Shown here: positions 49,290 through 57,999 of the stretch, one piece after another
Layout: each line of letters starts with the position of its first letter
How positions within the stretch are numbered: the stretch's first letter is position 1
Assembly: GCA_019347575.1 (NCBI GenBank)
Contig: JAHWKY010000005.1
Span: 124,001-188,000 of the forward strand
DNA length: 64,000 nt
Direction of reading: 5' to 3'
Source of the DNA: Actinomycetota bacterium
GTDB taxonomy: Bacteria > Actinomycetota > Nitriliruptoria > Nitriliruptorales > Nitriliruptoraceae
Made by a program: the position numbers and the translations under genes
Notes under the pieces: model-generated
Seen by the model: the letters and a program-made list of their open reading frames with translations, nothing else
Databases searched by the model: none
What the model was told of the DNA's origin: nothing

Positions 49290-50372
49290 ATGCCACAGTA
49301 CGTCCGCGGCAAGACCACCCGCCAGGCGCACGTCGCGCTGCCTGAGGGCACGGTCGAGGAGGAGCACGGACGCGAGGGCTTCTACGGCGAGGTCAGCCAC
49401 CTGTACCGACTCAACCCGCCGACGGGGTGGACCGGTATCGACGGTCCGCTGCGTCCCCGCGCCCTCGACCTGTCGGGCGTGGAGGCAGGCGACGACCGAG
49501 CCCTGACGATGGCGGTGCTCGTGAACGATGACGTCCGGCTCGGAGTCTGGCGGCGCCGCACACCGATGCCGTTCTTCTTCCGCAACGCCGATGGGGACGA
49601 CCTGCTCTTCATCCACGGAGGCGAGGGCCGACTCGAGACCGACTACGGTCCGCTCGACTTCCGGGCCGGCGACTACCTCGTCATCCCGCGTGGCACCACG
49701 TACCGACTCGATGTCACGGTCGACACGTTCGTCTACACCATCGAGACGCGCGGCTCGATCCGACCGCCGGACCGGGGCCTGCTCGGACCCAACGCGCTGT
49801 GGGACGAGTCCGTGATCCGGGTGCCCGACGTCGACCCGCACGACGAGCGCGGCGACTTCGAAGTCGTCATCAAGCGCAACGGCGAGCTCACGTCCGTCCG
49901 CTACCCCTTCCACCCGCTCGATGTGGTCGGGTGGAAGGGCGATCTCGTACCGTTCGCGCTGCACGTAAGCGACATCCGTCCGGTGACGAGCCCGCGCTAC
50001 CACCTGCCCCCGAGCGCGCACACGACGTTCCAGATGGACCAGGCGGTGGTCTGCACCTTCCTGCCGCGGCCTCTGGAGCAGGACCCACAGGCCCTGAAGG
50101 TGCCCTTCTACCACCGCAACATCGACTACGACGAGACCATCTTTTACCACGATGGCGAGTTCTTCAGCCGTGCCGGCATCGATGCCGGGATGCTGACCTG
50201 GCATCCACAGGGGATCCACCACGGACCCCAGCCTGCGGCCGTGTCGTCGTCGTCCGACAAGCACGAGACCAACGAGATCGCGGTCATGCTCGACGCGCGT
50301 CAACCGCTGCACCTGACGGACGCGGCCAAGACCTACGAGCTGGCCGACTACTGGCGGTCCTGGGGGGCGTGA
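49290..50372 (+). CDS. Homogentisate 1,2-dioxygenase family protein
   Basis: A 360-residue cupin-type protein. Opens MPQYVRGKTTRQAHVALPEGTVEEEHGREGFYGEVSHLY, contains GDDLLFIHGGEGRLETDYGPLDFRAGDYLVIPRGTTYRL, and near the end the iron-site region YHRNIDYDETIFYHDGEFF followed by WHPQGIHHGPQP. These match homogentisate dioxygenase, which opens the ring of homogentisate in tyrosine breakdown. It is shorter than the common ~440-residue form, so the true substrate may differ. No fahA or maiA gene is adjacent. Confidence 0.82.
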   Translation: MPQYVRGKTTRQAHVALPEGTVEEEHGREGFYGEVSHLYRLNPPTGWTGIDGPLRPRALDLSGVEAGDDRALTMAVLVNDDVRLGVWRRRTPMPFFFRNADGDDLLFIHGGEGRLETDYGPLDFRAGDYLVIPRGTTYRLDVTVDTFVYTIETRGSIRPPDRGLLGPNALWDESVIRVPDVDPHDERGDFEVVIKRNGELTSVRYPFHPLDVVGWKGDLVPFALHVSDIRPVTSPRYHLPPSAHTTFQMDQAVVCTFLPRPLEQDPQALKVPFYHRNIDYDETIFYHDGEFFSRAGIDAGMLTWHPQGIHHGPQPAAVSSSSDKHETNEIAVMLDARQPLHLTDAAKTYELADYWRSWGA

Positions 50373-50385
50373 GCCGGGAGGATGC

Positions 50386-51045
50386 GTGGCTGACGACCGC
50401 GAGCTCGCGACCGTCGAGCTCTTGGGCGCTCTGACCTACGCGCAGCTCCGTGCGTTCGAGGTGACGGCCAGAGCCGTCCGGGTCGCACCGGACGCTCGCG
50501 CCGCGGACGTGGTCGCTTCCTTCGCGGTCCGGGAGTTCGAGGCCTACCGCGGCCTGCGCGACTGCCTCGGCGATCTGACCGATCTCGTGGACGCGGTCGT
50601 GTCCCGACAGAAGGCTCGGATCGACGAGTACTTCGACGGCGTGCCCACCCACGAGGACTGGCTCTCCGCGTGCACCTTCTTCGCCGCGGGGCTGCCCCTC
50701 GCGGGCGACTTCGTGTCCGAGATCGCCCCGTTTCTGGATGCGCCGACACGTGAGGTCGTACTCGAGGCGCTCACCCGTCGCGAGTCGTTCGTCGAGTACG
50801 CCACCGCCCAGGTTGTCGAGCAGGTGGACACCGATCCGGCCATCCGGGACGCCGCGCGGCACCTCGTCGCCGACATCACGGGCAAGGCCCTGACCCAGTT
50901 CCAAGGAGCCATCACCGACACGGATGCGCTGGAGGTGCTGCTCGGCGACGAGCCCGACGATCGCCGGGTCCGCGAGGTCGCGATGCGCGTGCTCGACGCG
51001 CACCGACGCCGTATGCACGCGCTCGGGGTCGAGGATCCGGAGTGA
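50386..51045 (+). CDS. Ferritin-like fold protein (MiaE-like)
   Basis: A 219-residue helical protein starting (GTG) MADDRELATVELLGALTYAQLRAFEVTAR. Glu/His-type positions in FAVREFEAYRGLRD and TRRESFVEYATAQ suggest a di-iron carboxylate four-helix bundle, like the ferritin-like-fold proteins related to MiaE that are widespread in actinobacteria. I cannot identify a substrate. It lies 13 bp after the dioxygenase-family gene and converges on nadB. Confidence 0.7.
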   Translation: MADDRELATVELLGALTYAQLRAFEVTARAVRVAPDARAADVVASFAVREFEAYRGLRDCLGDLTDLVDAVVSRQKARIDEYFDGVPTHEDWLSACTFFAAGLPLAGDFVSEIAPFLDAPTREVVLEALTRRESFVEYATAQVVEQVDTDPAIRDAARHLVADITGKALTQFQGAITDTDALEVLLGDEPDDRRVREVAMRVLDAHRRRMHALGVEDPE

Positions 51046-51046
51046 G

Positions 51047-52609
51047 TCAGCCGTCTCGCCCCCTGATGAGCTCGACGTGGATGCCGTCCCAGAGCGGGTT
51101 GCGGTCCGGGAGGTCGGTGCGCCAGTGGCCGCCACGGGACTCTCGTCGTAGCGTGGCTGCGCGCACGATGAGCTGTGCCGTGCGCAGGGCGTGGGCCAAC
51201 TCCACGTGATCGCGTCGCGGTGACGGCGCCCCGAGCTCGGTGACGAGGTCATCGAGCTCGTACCGGGCGGTGTCGAGCGAGGGGGCGTCGCGGACGGGCC
51301 CACACCCGCGCCACATCGTCGCCCGGAGCCGGGCACGCAGCTTCGACAGGTCGGTGGTCCGTACGCTCGTGAGCGACGGTTCCGAGCTCGGTACCGTCAC
51401 GCCATCGCTCAGCTCGGCGGGGACGGCTGCGGCCACGTGCGCGGCGAACACCATCGCCTCCGAGAGGCTGTTGCCGGCCATGCGGTTCGCGCCGTGCGCC
51501 CCGGTCGACGCCACCTCGCCGGCGGCGTACAGCCCCGGGACGGACGTCCGACCCGAAAGGTCGGTACGCACGCCACCGACCATGTAGTGGGCGGCGGGCG
51601 TGACCGGTACGCGCTCGGTCGCCAGATCGAAGCCGTACCGACGTGCGCCGCGCAGGACCGTGGGGAACTCCTCCTCGAGGCGTCGCACCGCGAGGTGGGT
51701 CGCATCCAGCCACGCCCCGTCCTCCTGAGCGAGGATCCCCTTGGCGACGATGTGGCGGGGCGCCAGCTCGGCGTCGGGATGCAGCTCGCGCATGAAGCGG
51801 TCGCCATCCACGCCGTGCAACGTGGCGCCCGCGCCTCGCAGCGCTTCCGTGAGCAGCAGGCGCCACGCTCCGGAGACCGCCAGTCCCGTGGGGTGGAACT
51901 GGACGAACTCGAGATCCCGCACCGCCGCGCCTGCCCCGAACGCGAGGGCGACGCCGTCGCCGGTGGCGCCGTCACGGTTGGTCGTCGCGGCGAACAGGCC
52001 ACCGCATCCGCCCGTGGCCAGCAGAACCGCACGCGCGAGGACCAGGACGAGGGCACCTGATCCGTCCACGACCCACACGCCACAGGCTCGACCCGATCCG
52101 TCGAGGGCCACGGCAAGCGCCGTTCCGGCCAGACGGGTCACGCGGCGGACTGCGGCTGCTCGCAGGACACGCACGAGCTCGGCGCCGGTCGCGTCGGCTC
52201 GGTGGACGGAGCGTGCCACCGATTGTCCACCCTCACGCGCGAGATCGAGGGCGCCCGAGCGATCGAGGTCGAACTCCGCTCCGAGGTCCACGAGATCCTG
52301 CACCCGCGCCGGTGCCTCGGAGGCGAGCACCGAGACCGCCGCCGGATCGCACAGCCCGTCGCCCGCCACGAGCGTGTCGGCGGCGTGCGACACCGCCGAG
52401 TCGTCGGCACCGATCGCCGCGGCCATCCCGCCCTGGGCGAGCGGCGAGGACCCCGAGCCGGGCTCGCCCTTGTCGACGACGGTGACGCTCAGATCGTCAG
52501 GGAGCCGGACCGCGGCGAACAAGCCAGCCACGCCGGCACCCACGATGACGACGTCGGTCCGGAGGTGGCCGTCCGCATTGGGCGCGGCCGCTCGTGGCAG
52601 GTCGTTCAC
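51047..52609 (-). CDS. nadB: L-aspartate oxidase
   Basis: A 520-residue flavoprotein. FAD-binding VVIVGAGVAGLFAAVRL at ~20-36, GSGSSPLAQGGMAAAIG, SVHRADATGAELVRVL, FVQFHPTGLAVSGAWRLLLTEALRGAGATLHG and HYMVGGVRTDLSGRTSVPGLYAAGEVASTGAHGANRMAGNSLSEAMVF are all NadB/Frd-type motifs. The ending (RRESRGGHWRTDLPDRNP) is typical of NadB. It makes iminoaspartate for NAD synthesis. nadA and nadC are not adjacent, but nadE lies 9 kb downstream. Confidence 0.93.
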   Translation of the reverse strand: MNDLPRAAAPNADGHLRTDVVIVGAGVAGLFAAVRLPDDLSVTVVDKGEPGSGSSPLAQGGMAAAIGADDSAVSHAADTLVAGDGLCDPAAVSVLASEAPARVQDLVDLGAEFDLDRSGALDLAREGGQSVARSVHRADATGAELVRVLRAAAVRRVTRLAGTALAVALDGSGRACGVWVVDGSGALVLVLARAVLLATGGCGGLFAATTNRDGATGDGVALAFGAGAAVRDLEFVQFHPTGLAVSGAWRLLLTEALRGAGATLHGVDGDRFMRELHPDAELAPRHIVAKGILAQEDGAWLDATHLAVRRLEEEFPTVLRGARRYGFDLATERVPVTPAAHYMVGGVRTDLSGRTSVPGLYAAGEVASTGAHGANRMAGNSLSEAMVFAAHVAAAVPAELSDGVTVPSSEPSLTSVRTTDLSKLRARLRATMWRGCGPVRDAPSLDTARYELDDLVTELGAPSPRRDHVELAHALRTAQLIVRAATLRRESRGGHWRTDLPDRNPLWDGIHVELIRGRDG

Positions 52610-53463
52610 CGGTCGCGCGGCGGGACCCGGTCACGGGTCATGAGGGCGTGGATGGTCAGCGAGTTCGTGATGACCTCGCCGAAGTTGTCGGGGTCGGCGA
52701 TCAGCCAGGAGTGGCCGGCATCGGCGACGACGTCGCCGTCCGCACCCAGCGCCTCGCATGTGGCGAGGAAGCTGGCCTCAGGCAGGAGGCGGTCGTGCGC
52801 TCCCCACAGGATCGTGACCGGCAGTCCGCGGTCGGCGAGGCCGCGCAGCTCGTCGCGTAGGTCGGCCCGGCGGGCCAAGCGCCCCGCGCGCAGCAGGTTG
52901 CGGGGGTTGGACACGAGGTTGGTGAGGAAATCGCGCGCGACGACCGGCAGCGCCTTGCCGTAGCCCCGTCCGGTGAACTCACCCGGCATGCGCAGGCCCC
53001 AGTCCCACCACGGGCGCTCGCCGAGGAGTCGGTCGTGGTCGCCGTCCTGCTTCCAGACCGAGCCGCCGACCGAGTTCACGAGGACGAGCGAGCGCGCTCG
53101 GTCGGGGTGGTGCCAGGCTGTCATCGTGGCGACACCACCGCCGAACGAGTGCCCGATGAGGAACGCCGGCTCGTCGACCCCAGCGTGGTCCAGCAGACGG
53201 TCGATCCAGGCGGCCAGGCGTCGCCAGGTCAGCTCGCCGTCGAGTTCGTCGCTGCGGCCGAACCCGGGGAGCGCGGGAGCGATGACCCGGGCGCCGGCGC
53301 GGGCGATCGTGGGGAGCGCGGCAGCGTACGCCCGAGCCGTCAGGCCCCATCCGTGGAGGAAGACCACCGGTGGACCCTCTCCGACCTCGCCGTAGAACGC
53401 CGCGCGCCCGCTGAGCGTCGTGCGATGCCAGCGCAGACGGGGCCCTGCGGGGCGAGCGACCAC
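52606..53463 (-). CDS. Alpha/beta hydrolase
   Basis: A 285-residue protein. GTG 53463 is chosen for its GGAGG site five bases upstream. VVFLHGWGLTARAYAAALP forms the oxyanion region, the nucleophile Ser lies in LIGHSFGGGVATM, an acid in VTILWGAHDRLLPEASF and the His in DAGHSWLIADP: a full catalytic triad. Substrate unknown. Overlaps nadB by 4 bp and is divergent from the F420-type oxidoreductase gene. Confidence 0.88.
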   Translation of the reverse strand: MVARPAGPRLRWHRTTLSGRAAFYGEVGEGPPVVFLHGWGLTARAYAAALPTIARAGARVIAPALPGFGRSDELDGELTWRRLAAWIDRLLDHAGVDEPAFLIGHSFGGGVATMTAWHHPDRARSLVLVNSVGGSVWKQDGDHDRLLGERPWWDWGLRMPGEFTGRGYGKALPVVARDFLTNLVSNPRNLLRAGRLARRADLRDELRGLADRGLPVTILWGAHDRLLPEASFLATCEALGADGDVVADAGHSWLIADPDNFGEVITNSLTIHALMTRDRVPPRDR

Positions 53464-53569
53464 GGGGACCTCCGGTCCGACGACCGAAGTGTACGGAGCC
53501 GGTGTTGACGGTCCCGCGGTGGCGTGTGCGATGCTCCCACACCCGGTGGATGGACGGAAGGGTGCGGCG

Positions 53570-54310
53570 ATGACCAGCGGGGACGTACGTGAGGTGCTGG
53601 GGATCCTGGGTGGGACCGGCCCGCAGGGACGGGGGCTGGCCTGTCGGTGGGCGCTCGCCGGCCACGAGGTCCACATCGGCTCACGCTCCCGGGAGCGCGC
53701 TCAAGATGCCGTCGATGACGTGATCGAGCGCGTGGGCCGCGACGACATCGCGGTGCACGCGGCCACGAACGACGAGGCGGCCACGGCCGCCGAGATCGTC
53801 GTCGTCGCGGTGCCCTACGACGCCCAACAGACGCTCCTGCCCCCGCTGCGCGACACCGTCGGTGACAAGGTCGTGTGCAACGTGGTGAACCCGATGGTGT
53901 TCGACGACCTCGGTCCGAAGGCGGTCCGGATCGACGCGGGTAGCTCGGCCGAGGAATGCCAGGAACTGTGGCCCGATGCACGCGTCGTCAGTGCCTTCCA
54001 CGACGTCTCGAGCCGCCGGCTGCTGCGTCCGCATGAACCCATCGATACGCACGTGCTCATCTGCGCGGACGATCAGGAGGCCGCTCACCGGGTGGCTCAC
54101 CTCGCGTCCCGGATCGAGGGGATGTGGGGCGTCTACTGCGGCCCGCTGCGCAACAGCGAGTACATCGAGAACATCACCCCGGTGATCCTGTTCATCAACC
54201 GCTACTACCACATCCAGGCCGGGTTGCTCATCGACGGCATCGAGCGCGACCCCGAGGCGCTGCACGCGCACCGCGCCACGGAGCGCACGAGTGCGGGGCG
54301 CAAGACGTGA
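53570..54310 (+). CDS. F420:NADP oxidoreductase-like protein (NPDR family)
   Basis: A 246-residue protein with ATG 53570 after GGAAGGG. The N-terminal dinucleotide fold GILGGTGPQGRGLACRWALAGHEVHIGSRS matches the archaeal/actinobacterial F420-dependent NADP reductase (Npd/Fno) signature, which joins reduced F420 and NADP+. VVVAVPYDAQQTLLPPLRD and VCNVVNPMVFD follow the usual pattern. The C-terminal region (WGVYCGPLRNSEYIENITPVILFINRYY) is the dimer/F420 site. F420 use fits an actinobacterium. Confidence 0.85.
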   Translation: MTSGDVREVLGILGGTGPQGRGLACRWALAGHEVHIGSRSRERAQDAVDDVIERVGRDDIAVHAATNDEAATAAEIVVVAVPYDAQQTLLPPLRDTVGDKVVCNVVNPMVFDDLGPKAVRIDAGSSAEECQELWPDARVVSAFHDVSSRRLLRPHEPIDTHVLICADDQEAAHRVAHLASRIEGMWGVYCGPLRNSEYIENITPVILFINRYYHIQAGLLIDGIERDPEALHAHRATERTSAGRKT

Positions 54311-54362
54311 AACCGGGGGCGACGCCGGGTGGTCTGGCATCATGCCGGGCGAGGGAGGCGTT

Positions 54363-54698
54363 GTGAGCGACCACGGACCAGCACGACCCGGCGAGGCTCC
54401 GGGCATCGGGACCAGCCCGCTGTCGACCGGGGCCGTCCGGTACGAGATCGTCTTCGAATGCCGCGACCGCATGCTCGGTACACGTCTGCTGGACCGTCTC
54501 GAGCGCTCCATGGAGGACGCGTCCGAGATCAAGCGGGGCGAGGAGGGGCCCACGTGGTCGCTGCACGTGGCGTTCCGCTCTCCGCGACGTGCCGACGAGT
54601 TCTTCCGCAGTGACGCCTACCGCCAGTTCTGCATCGAGACCCGGCGCACGTGTCGGTCGTCGGTGCTGGTGGTTCCACTCGGACCCGTCGAGACCTAG
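54363..54698 (+). CDS. Hypothetical protein
   Basis: A 111-residue protein from GTG 54363 after GAGGGAGG. The first ~30 residues are disordered; the rest (VRYEIVFECRDRMLGTRLLDRLERSMEDASEI to CRSSVLVVPLG) looks like one small alpha/beta domain. No family recognised. The stop abuts the stop of the convergent aminotransferase gene. A segment PTWSLHVAFRSPRRADEFF weakly recalls VWAQTFTDSDQADEF in the small protein at 57042-57275. Confidence 0.75.
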   Translation: MSDHGPARPGEAPGIGTSPLSTGAVRYEIVFECRDRMLGTRLLDRLERSMEDASEIKRGEEGPTWSLHVAFRSPRRADEFFRSDAYRQFCIETRRTCRSSVLVVPLGPVET

Positions 54699-55589
54699 CT
54701 AGTGTGCCGTGGCGGCTTCGCGCCGCACGATCTCGCGGTAGCCCTCGTGCACCGCACCGGTGACGGGTCCGGGGCGTCCGCTCCCGATCCGACGTCCCGT
54801 GACCCGGATCACGGGTACCACCTCGCGTGTCGTCGCGGTGAGGAACACCTCGTCGGCGGCCGTGAGCTCCTCGATCGGCAGAGGGCCCTCGTGCACAGCT
54901 ATGCCCTGGGCGGACGCGACCTCGAGGACGACGGCTCGAGTGACCCCCGAGAGGATCCCGGCGTCAAGTGCAGGGGTGCGGAGCCTGCCGGTGATGACCG
55001 CGAACACGTTCGAGAACGACCCCTCCAGGACCTGTCCTCGCCCGTTCGTAAGCAGCGCCTCGTACACACCCTGACGATCCGCCTCCTGTCGAGCCAGCGC
55101 CGCCGAGAGGTACGACACCGCCTTCACGTGCGGCACCTCGCGACCCCACGGGACCACCGTCACGGCGACGCCATCGCGGTACACCCACGGATCGATCACC
55201 AGCGGATGCGCCGTCACGACCAGCGTCGGAGGGCCGGCGGTCGTCCCCGGGTGAGGCGACCGTGGGTCGATCACGCCCGGCGTCACGGTGAGCCGCAGCA
55301 CCGCGTCCGCGCCGGTGACGTCCGCGTTGGCAGCGGCGGTCGCGTGCACCGCCTCGCGCATCTGGTCGTGAGGGGGTGGCTCGAACGCCAGGTGGGCAGC
55401 CCCCGCCGACGCGCGCTCGAGGTGGGTGGCGAGACGGAACGGGTGACCGTCGTACGCTCGGATGGTCTCGAAGATCCCGATGCCGCTGCGGAAGCCCTGG
55501 TCGAACACCGAGACCGTCGCCGCGTCGGACGGGACGAGCACGGTGGCCACCCAGGCCTGGGACACGGGCGGACTCCGGTCGCCGCTCAC
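54699..55589 (-). CDS. pabC: Class IV aminotransferase, probable aminodeoxychorismate lyase
   Basis: A 296-residue PLP enzyme from GTG 55589, overlapping the PabB-type stop (GTGA). FDQGFRSGIGIFETIRAYDGHPFRL at the start, PLP-lysine in VPHVKAVSYLSAALARQEA, and YEALLTNGRGQVLEGSFSNVFAV are class IV motifs. Adjacent to a PabB-type gene, so it most likely converts 4-amino-4-deoxychorismate to 4-aminobenzoate for folate. A branched-chain or D-amino acid aminotransferase cannot be excluded on sequence alone. Confidence 0.83.
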   Translation of the reverse strand: MSGDRSPPVSQAWVATVLVPSDAATVSVFDQGFRSGIGIFETIRAYDGHPFRLATHLERASAGAAHLAFEPPPHDQMREAVHATAAANADVTGADAVLRLTVTPGVIDPRSPHPGTTAGPPTLVVTAHPLVIDPWVYRDGVAVTVVPWGREVPHVKAVSYLSAALARQEADRQGVYEALLTNGRGQVLEGSFSNVFAVITGRLRTPALDAGILSGVTRAVVLEVASAQGIAVHEGPLPIEELTAADEVFLTATTREVVPVIRVTGRRIGSGRPGPVTGAVHEGYREIVRREAATAH

Positions 55590-57040
55590 CCGTCCGACGC
55601 TAGCCGGTGGTCGCGCCCACCGGTGACGGCGGTCACGAACGCGGACGCCTTGGCCAGGGTCTCGGCGTACTCCGCAGCGGGATCGCTGTCGGCCACGATC
55701 CCGGCACCGACCGCGTGGTCCACCGTCCCTCCCTCCGAGAGCACCGCGGTGCGGATCCCGACCGAGAGACGGGCGGCACCGGCGCCCAACCACCCGATCG
55801 CGCCGCAGTAGTGGCCGCGACGGACTGGCTCGAGCTGCTCGATCAGCTCCATGGCACGGACCTTGGGGGTCCCCGTGATCGATCCGCTCGGGAACGTGGC
55901 GCGCAACAAGCTGCCCCAGCCGACGTCGGGGCGCAGCGTCCCGTCGATGCTCGACACGAGGTGCCACACCGTGGGGTGAGCCTCGAGTGTGAGCAGGTCG
56001 GGGACGTGCACCGAGCCGACCTCACAGACGCGGCCGAGGTCGTTGCGCTCCATGTCCACCACCATCACGTTCTCGGCGCGGTCCTTCGGGCTCGCTTCCA
56101 GCGCCGCTGCGAGCCGCCGGTCCTCGCTCGGCGTGTCACCGCGCGGCCGCGTGCCCTTGATCGGTCGGGTGCGCACGTGACGTCCGTCCGCGACCAGGAA
56201 CGTCTCGGGCGAGATCGACGCGATGCGGACCGGTCCGTCGATGGCGGCGGCGTGCGGGGCGGGGGACCGTCGACTCAGCATCCGTTCGAGGTCGTGGACA
56301 TCGCCGCTCCACGCCCCGGTCAAGCGGTGAGAGAGGTTCACCTGGAAGACATCACCGGCTGCGATGTGCTCCAGCGCCCGTTCGACCGACGTGAGGTAGG
56401 CCGTCCGGGACATCGAGCTGACCAGCCGCTGGGTGGTCGAGCGAGCTGGTGGACCGGAGACGACGGGGTCTCGCAGCGCCTCGGCGAGCTGCGACCACCG
56501 CGCCTCGATCCCGTCGTCCAACAGGGGGCGGCGGACGACGACGACCTCCTCCTCGTGGTGATCGATCCCCACGACGATGTCGGCGACGTCGAGGAACAGC
56601 TCGGGCACCTCGCGATCTCGTCGTGCCCGGGTCGGGAGGCGCTCGACGCGGCGTGCCAGGTCGTAGGCGAGGCTCCCCAGCAGACCGCCCGTGAACGGGG
56701 GCTCGCTACCGTGAGCCGCATCCGGACGCAGCCCCAGCCGGTCGCACAGCGCGTCGATCGCGTCGAACGGGTCCCGGGGTAGTGACGCGTCGTCCGTTCC
56801 CGGTCCCTGCAGACCCGACCCGGCCCCCAGATCGACGAGTCGGTACCGGCCCGCCGGGACGACGTAGGACCAGCGCACCGAACCGGGGGAGCCCGGTGCC
56901 GACCGCAGCACGTGCACGGGATCGACCCGTTGGAGACGTGCACGCAGCTGGTCGACGTCGACCCGGCCGTCGGGGCGCCGCGGCGGATCGGAGAGCGCGG
57001 CGGCATCGGCCGACGCTCCGGCCCCGGGCCGCGGGCTCAC
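55586..57040 (-). CDS. pabB: Aminodeoxychorismate synthase component I
   Basis: A 484-residue protein; GTG 57040 lies one base after the upstream stop. The chorismate-binding core has HIAAGDVFQVNLSHRL, RPIKGTRPRGDTPSED, ENVMVVDMERNDLGRVCEVGSV and GSITGTPKVRAMELIEQLEPVRRGHYCG. PIKGT, with Lys in place of Ala, is the PabB rather than the TrpE form. It aminates chorismate using ammonia from a PabA/TrpG partner, which is not in the window. Confidence 0.9.
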   Translation of the reverse strand: MSPRPGAGASADAAALSDPPRRPDGRVDVDQLRARLQRVDPVHVLRSAPGSPGSVRWSYVVPAGRYRLVDLGAGSGLQGPGTDDASLPRDPFDAIDALCDRLGLRPDAAHGSEPPFTGGLLGSLAYDLARRVERLPTRARRDREVPELFLDVADIVVGIDHHEEEVVVVRRPLLDDGIEARWSQLAEALRDPVVSGPPARSTTQRLVSSMSRTAYLTSVERALEHIAAGDVFQVNLSHRLTGAWSGDVHDLERMLSRRSPAPHAAAIDGPVRIASISPETFLVADGRHVRTRPIKGTRPRGDTPSEDRRLAAALEASPKDRAENVMVVDMERNDLGRVCEVGSVHVPDLLTLEAHPTVWHLVSSIDGTLRPDVGWGSLLRATFPSGSITGTPKVRAMELIEQLEPVRRGHYCGAIGWLGAGAARLSVGIRTAVLSEGGTVDHAVGAGIVADSDPAAEYAETLAKASAFVTAVTGGRDHRLASDG

Positions 57041-57041
57041 G

Positions 57042-57275
57042 TCAGGTCGTGGAGGGGACGCTGTACTTGCGACGGAAGGGTGCGTCCTCGAGCGCATCGA
57101 GGTCCGACTCGAGCTCCTCTCGGAACTCGTCCGCCTGGTCCGAGTCGGTGAACGTCTGGGCCCAGACGAGGGCTCCGGTCGCGACCACCTGCAGCTGCAC
57201 GTCGTACATCACCGCCCCGTCGTACCCGGCCCGGGTCCGCGTGAGCACACGGAACGAGGCACGCGGGGACCGCAC
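57042..57275 (-). CDS. Small conserved-looking hypothetical protein
   Basis: A 77-residue protein (GTG start) with VMYDVQLQVVATGALVWAQTFTDSDQADEFREELESDLDAL, a beta-strand then helix arrangement. Unknown family. Spaced one base before the PabB-type gene, so likely co-transcribed. The 161-bp gap upstream is shared with the divergent adenosyltransferase gene. Confidence 0.7.
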   Translation of the reverse strand: MRSPRASFRVLTRTRAGYDGAVMYDVQLQVVATGALVWAQTFTDSDQADEFREELESDLDALEDAPFRRKYSVPSTT

Positions 57276-57436
57276 AGCATCCGTAGCTGGTTCGTCGCTG
57301 ATGACGTGTCTTTCGAACGGTTGCCCCTGAGGCGAACGGACCGTACTTCAGCGAGCCGTGACGCTGCAACGCGGGCCCCCGGTCGAGCGGCCTCGGTAGG
57401 CTCGGATGTCCGCTCGGGGCCAGCAGGGAGGCAGCC

Positions 57437-57994
57437 GTGAAGGTCTACACGCGTCGCGGCGACGACGGCACGACCGGCCTGCTCTACGGCGGGCGCGTCG
57501 CGAAGGACGATCTGCGTACCGAGGCCTACGGGACGGTGGACGAGGCGGTCAGCGCGCTCGGCCTCGCCCGTGCCGACCTGCCGACGGGCCCGCTGCACGA
57601 TGCCGTGCTGACCGTGCAACGGGAGCTGTTCGCGGTCGGCGCCCAGCTCGCCACACGGTCGAGCGACTGGCACAAGCTCGAGGTCGGCGTCAGCCGCGTC
57701 GATCTGGCGATGGCTTCCGCGCTCGAGGAACGCATCGACGCGATCACCGACGAGCATCCGTTGCCCGAGGAGTTCGTCGTGCCGGGTGGTTCACGTCCGG
57801 CCGCCGCGCTCGACCTCGCTCGGACGATCGTGCGCCGAGCGGAGCGCGCCGTCGTCGCGCTGAAGGAGGCAGAGCTGCTGCCGGACGAGTCTCCGCTCGT
57901 CTACCTCAACCGCCTGTCCGACTACCTCTACGTCCTCGCCCGTGCCGCCGAGGGTGGTGCGTACACGCCCTCTCGCGTGGCCGAAGACGGCTGA
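57437..57994 (+). CDS. Cob(I)alamin adenosyltransferase (PduO/EutT-type ATR)
   Basis: A 185-residue protein starting (GTG) MKVYTRRGDDGTTGLLYGGRVAKDD, the ATP-binding loop of PduO-type enzymes, with RAERAVVALKEAEL and YLNRLSDYLYVLAR near the end. It transfers the adenosyl group of ATP to cob(I)alamin. It lies 5 bp before a metal-receptor gene whose family includes cobalamin binders, so the two may form a cobalamin unit. Confidence 0.92.
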   Translation: MKVYTRRGDDGTTGLLYGGRVAKDDLRTEAYGTVDEAVSALGLARADLPTGPLHDAVLTVQRELFAVGAQLATRSSDWHKLEVGVSRVDLAMASALEERIDAITDEHPLPEEFVVPGGSRPAAALDLARTIVRRAERAVVALKEAELLPDESPLVYLNRLSDYLYVLARAAEGGAYTPSRVAEDG

Positions 57995-57999
57995 CACGG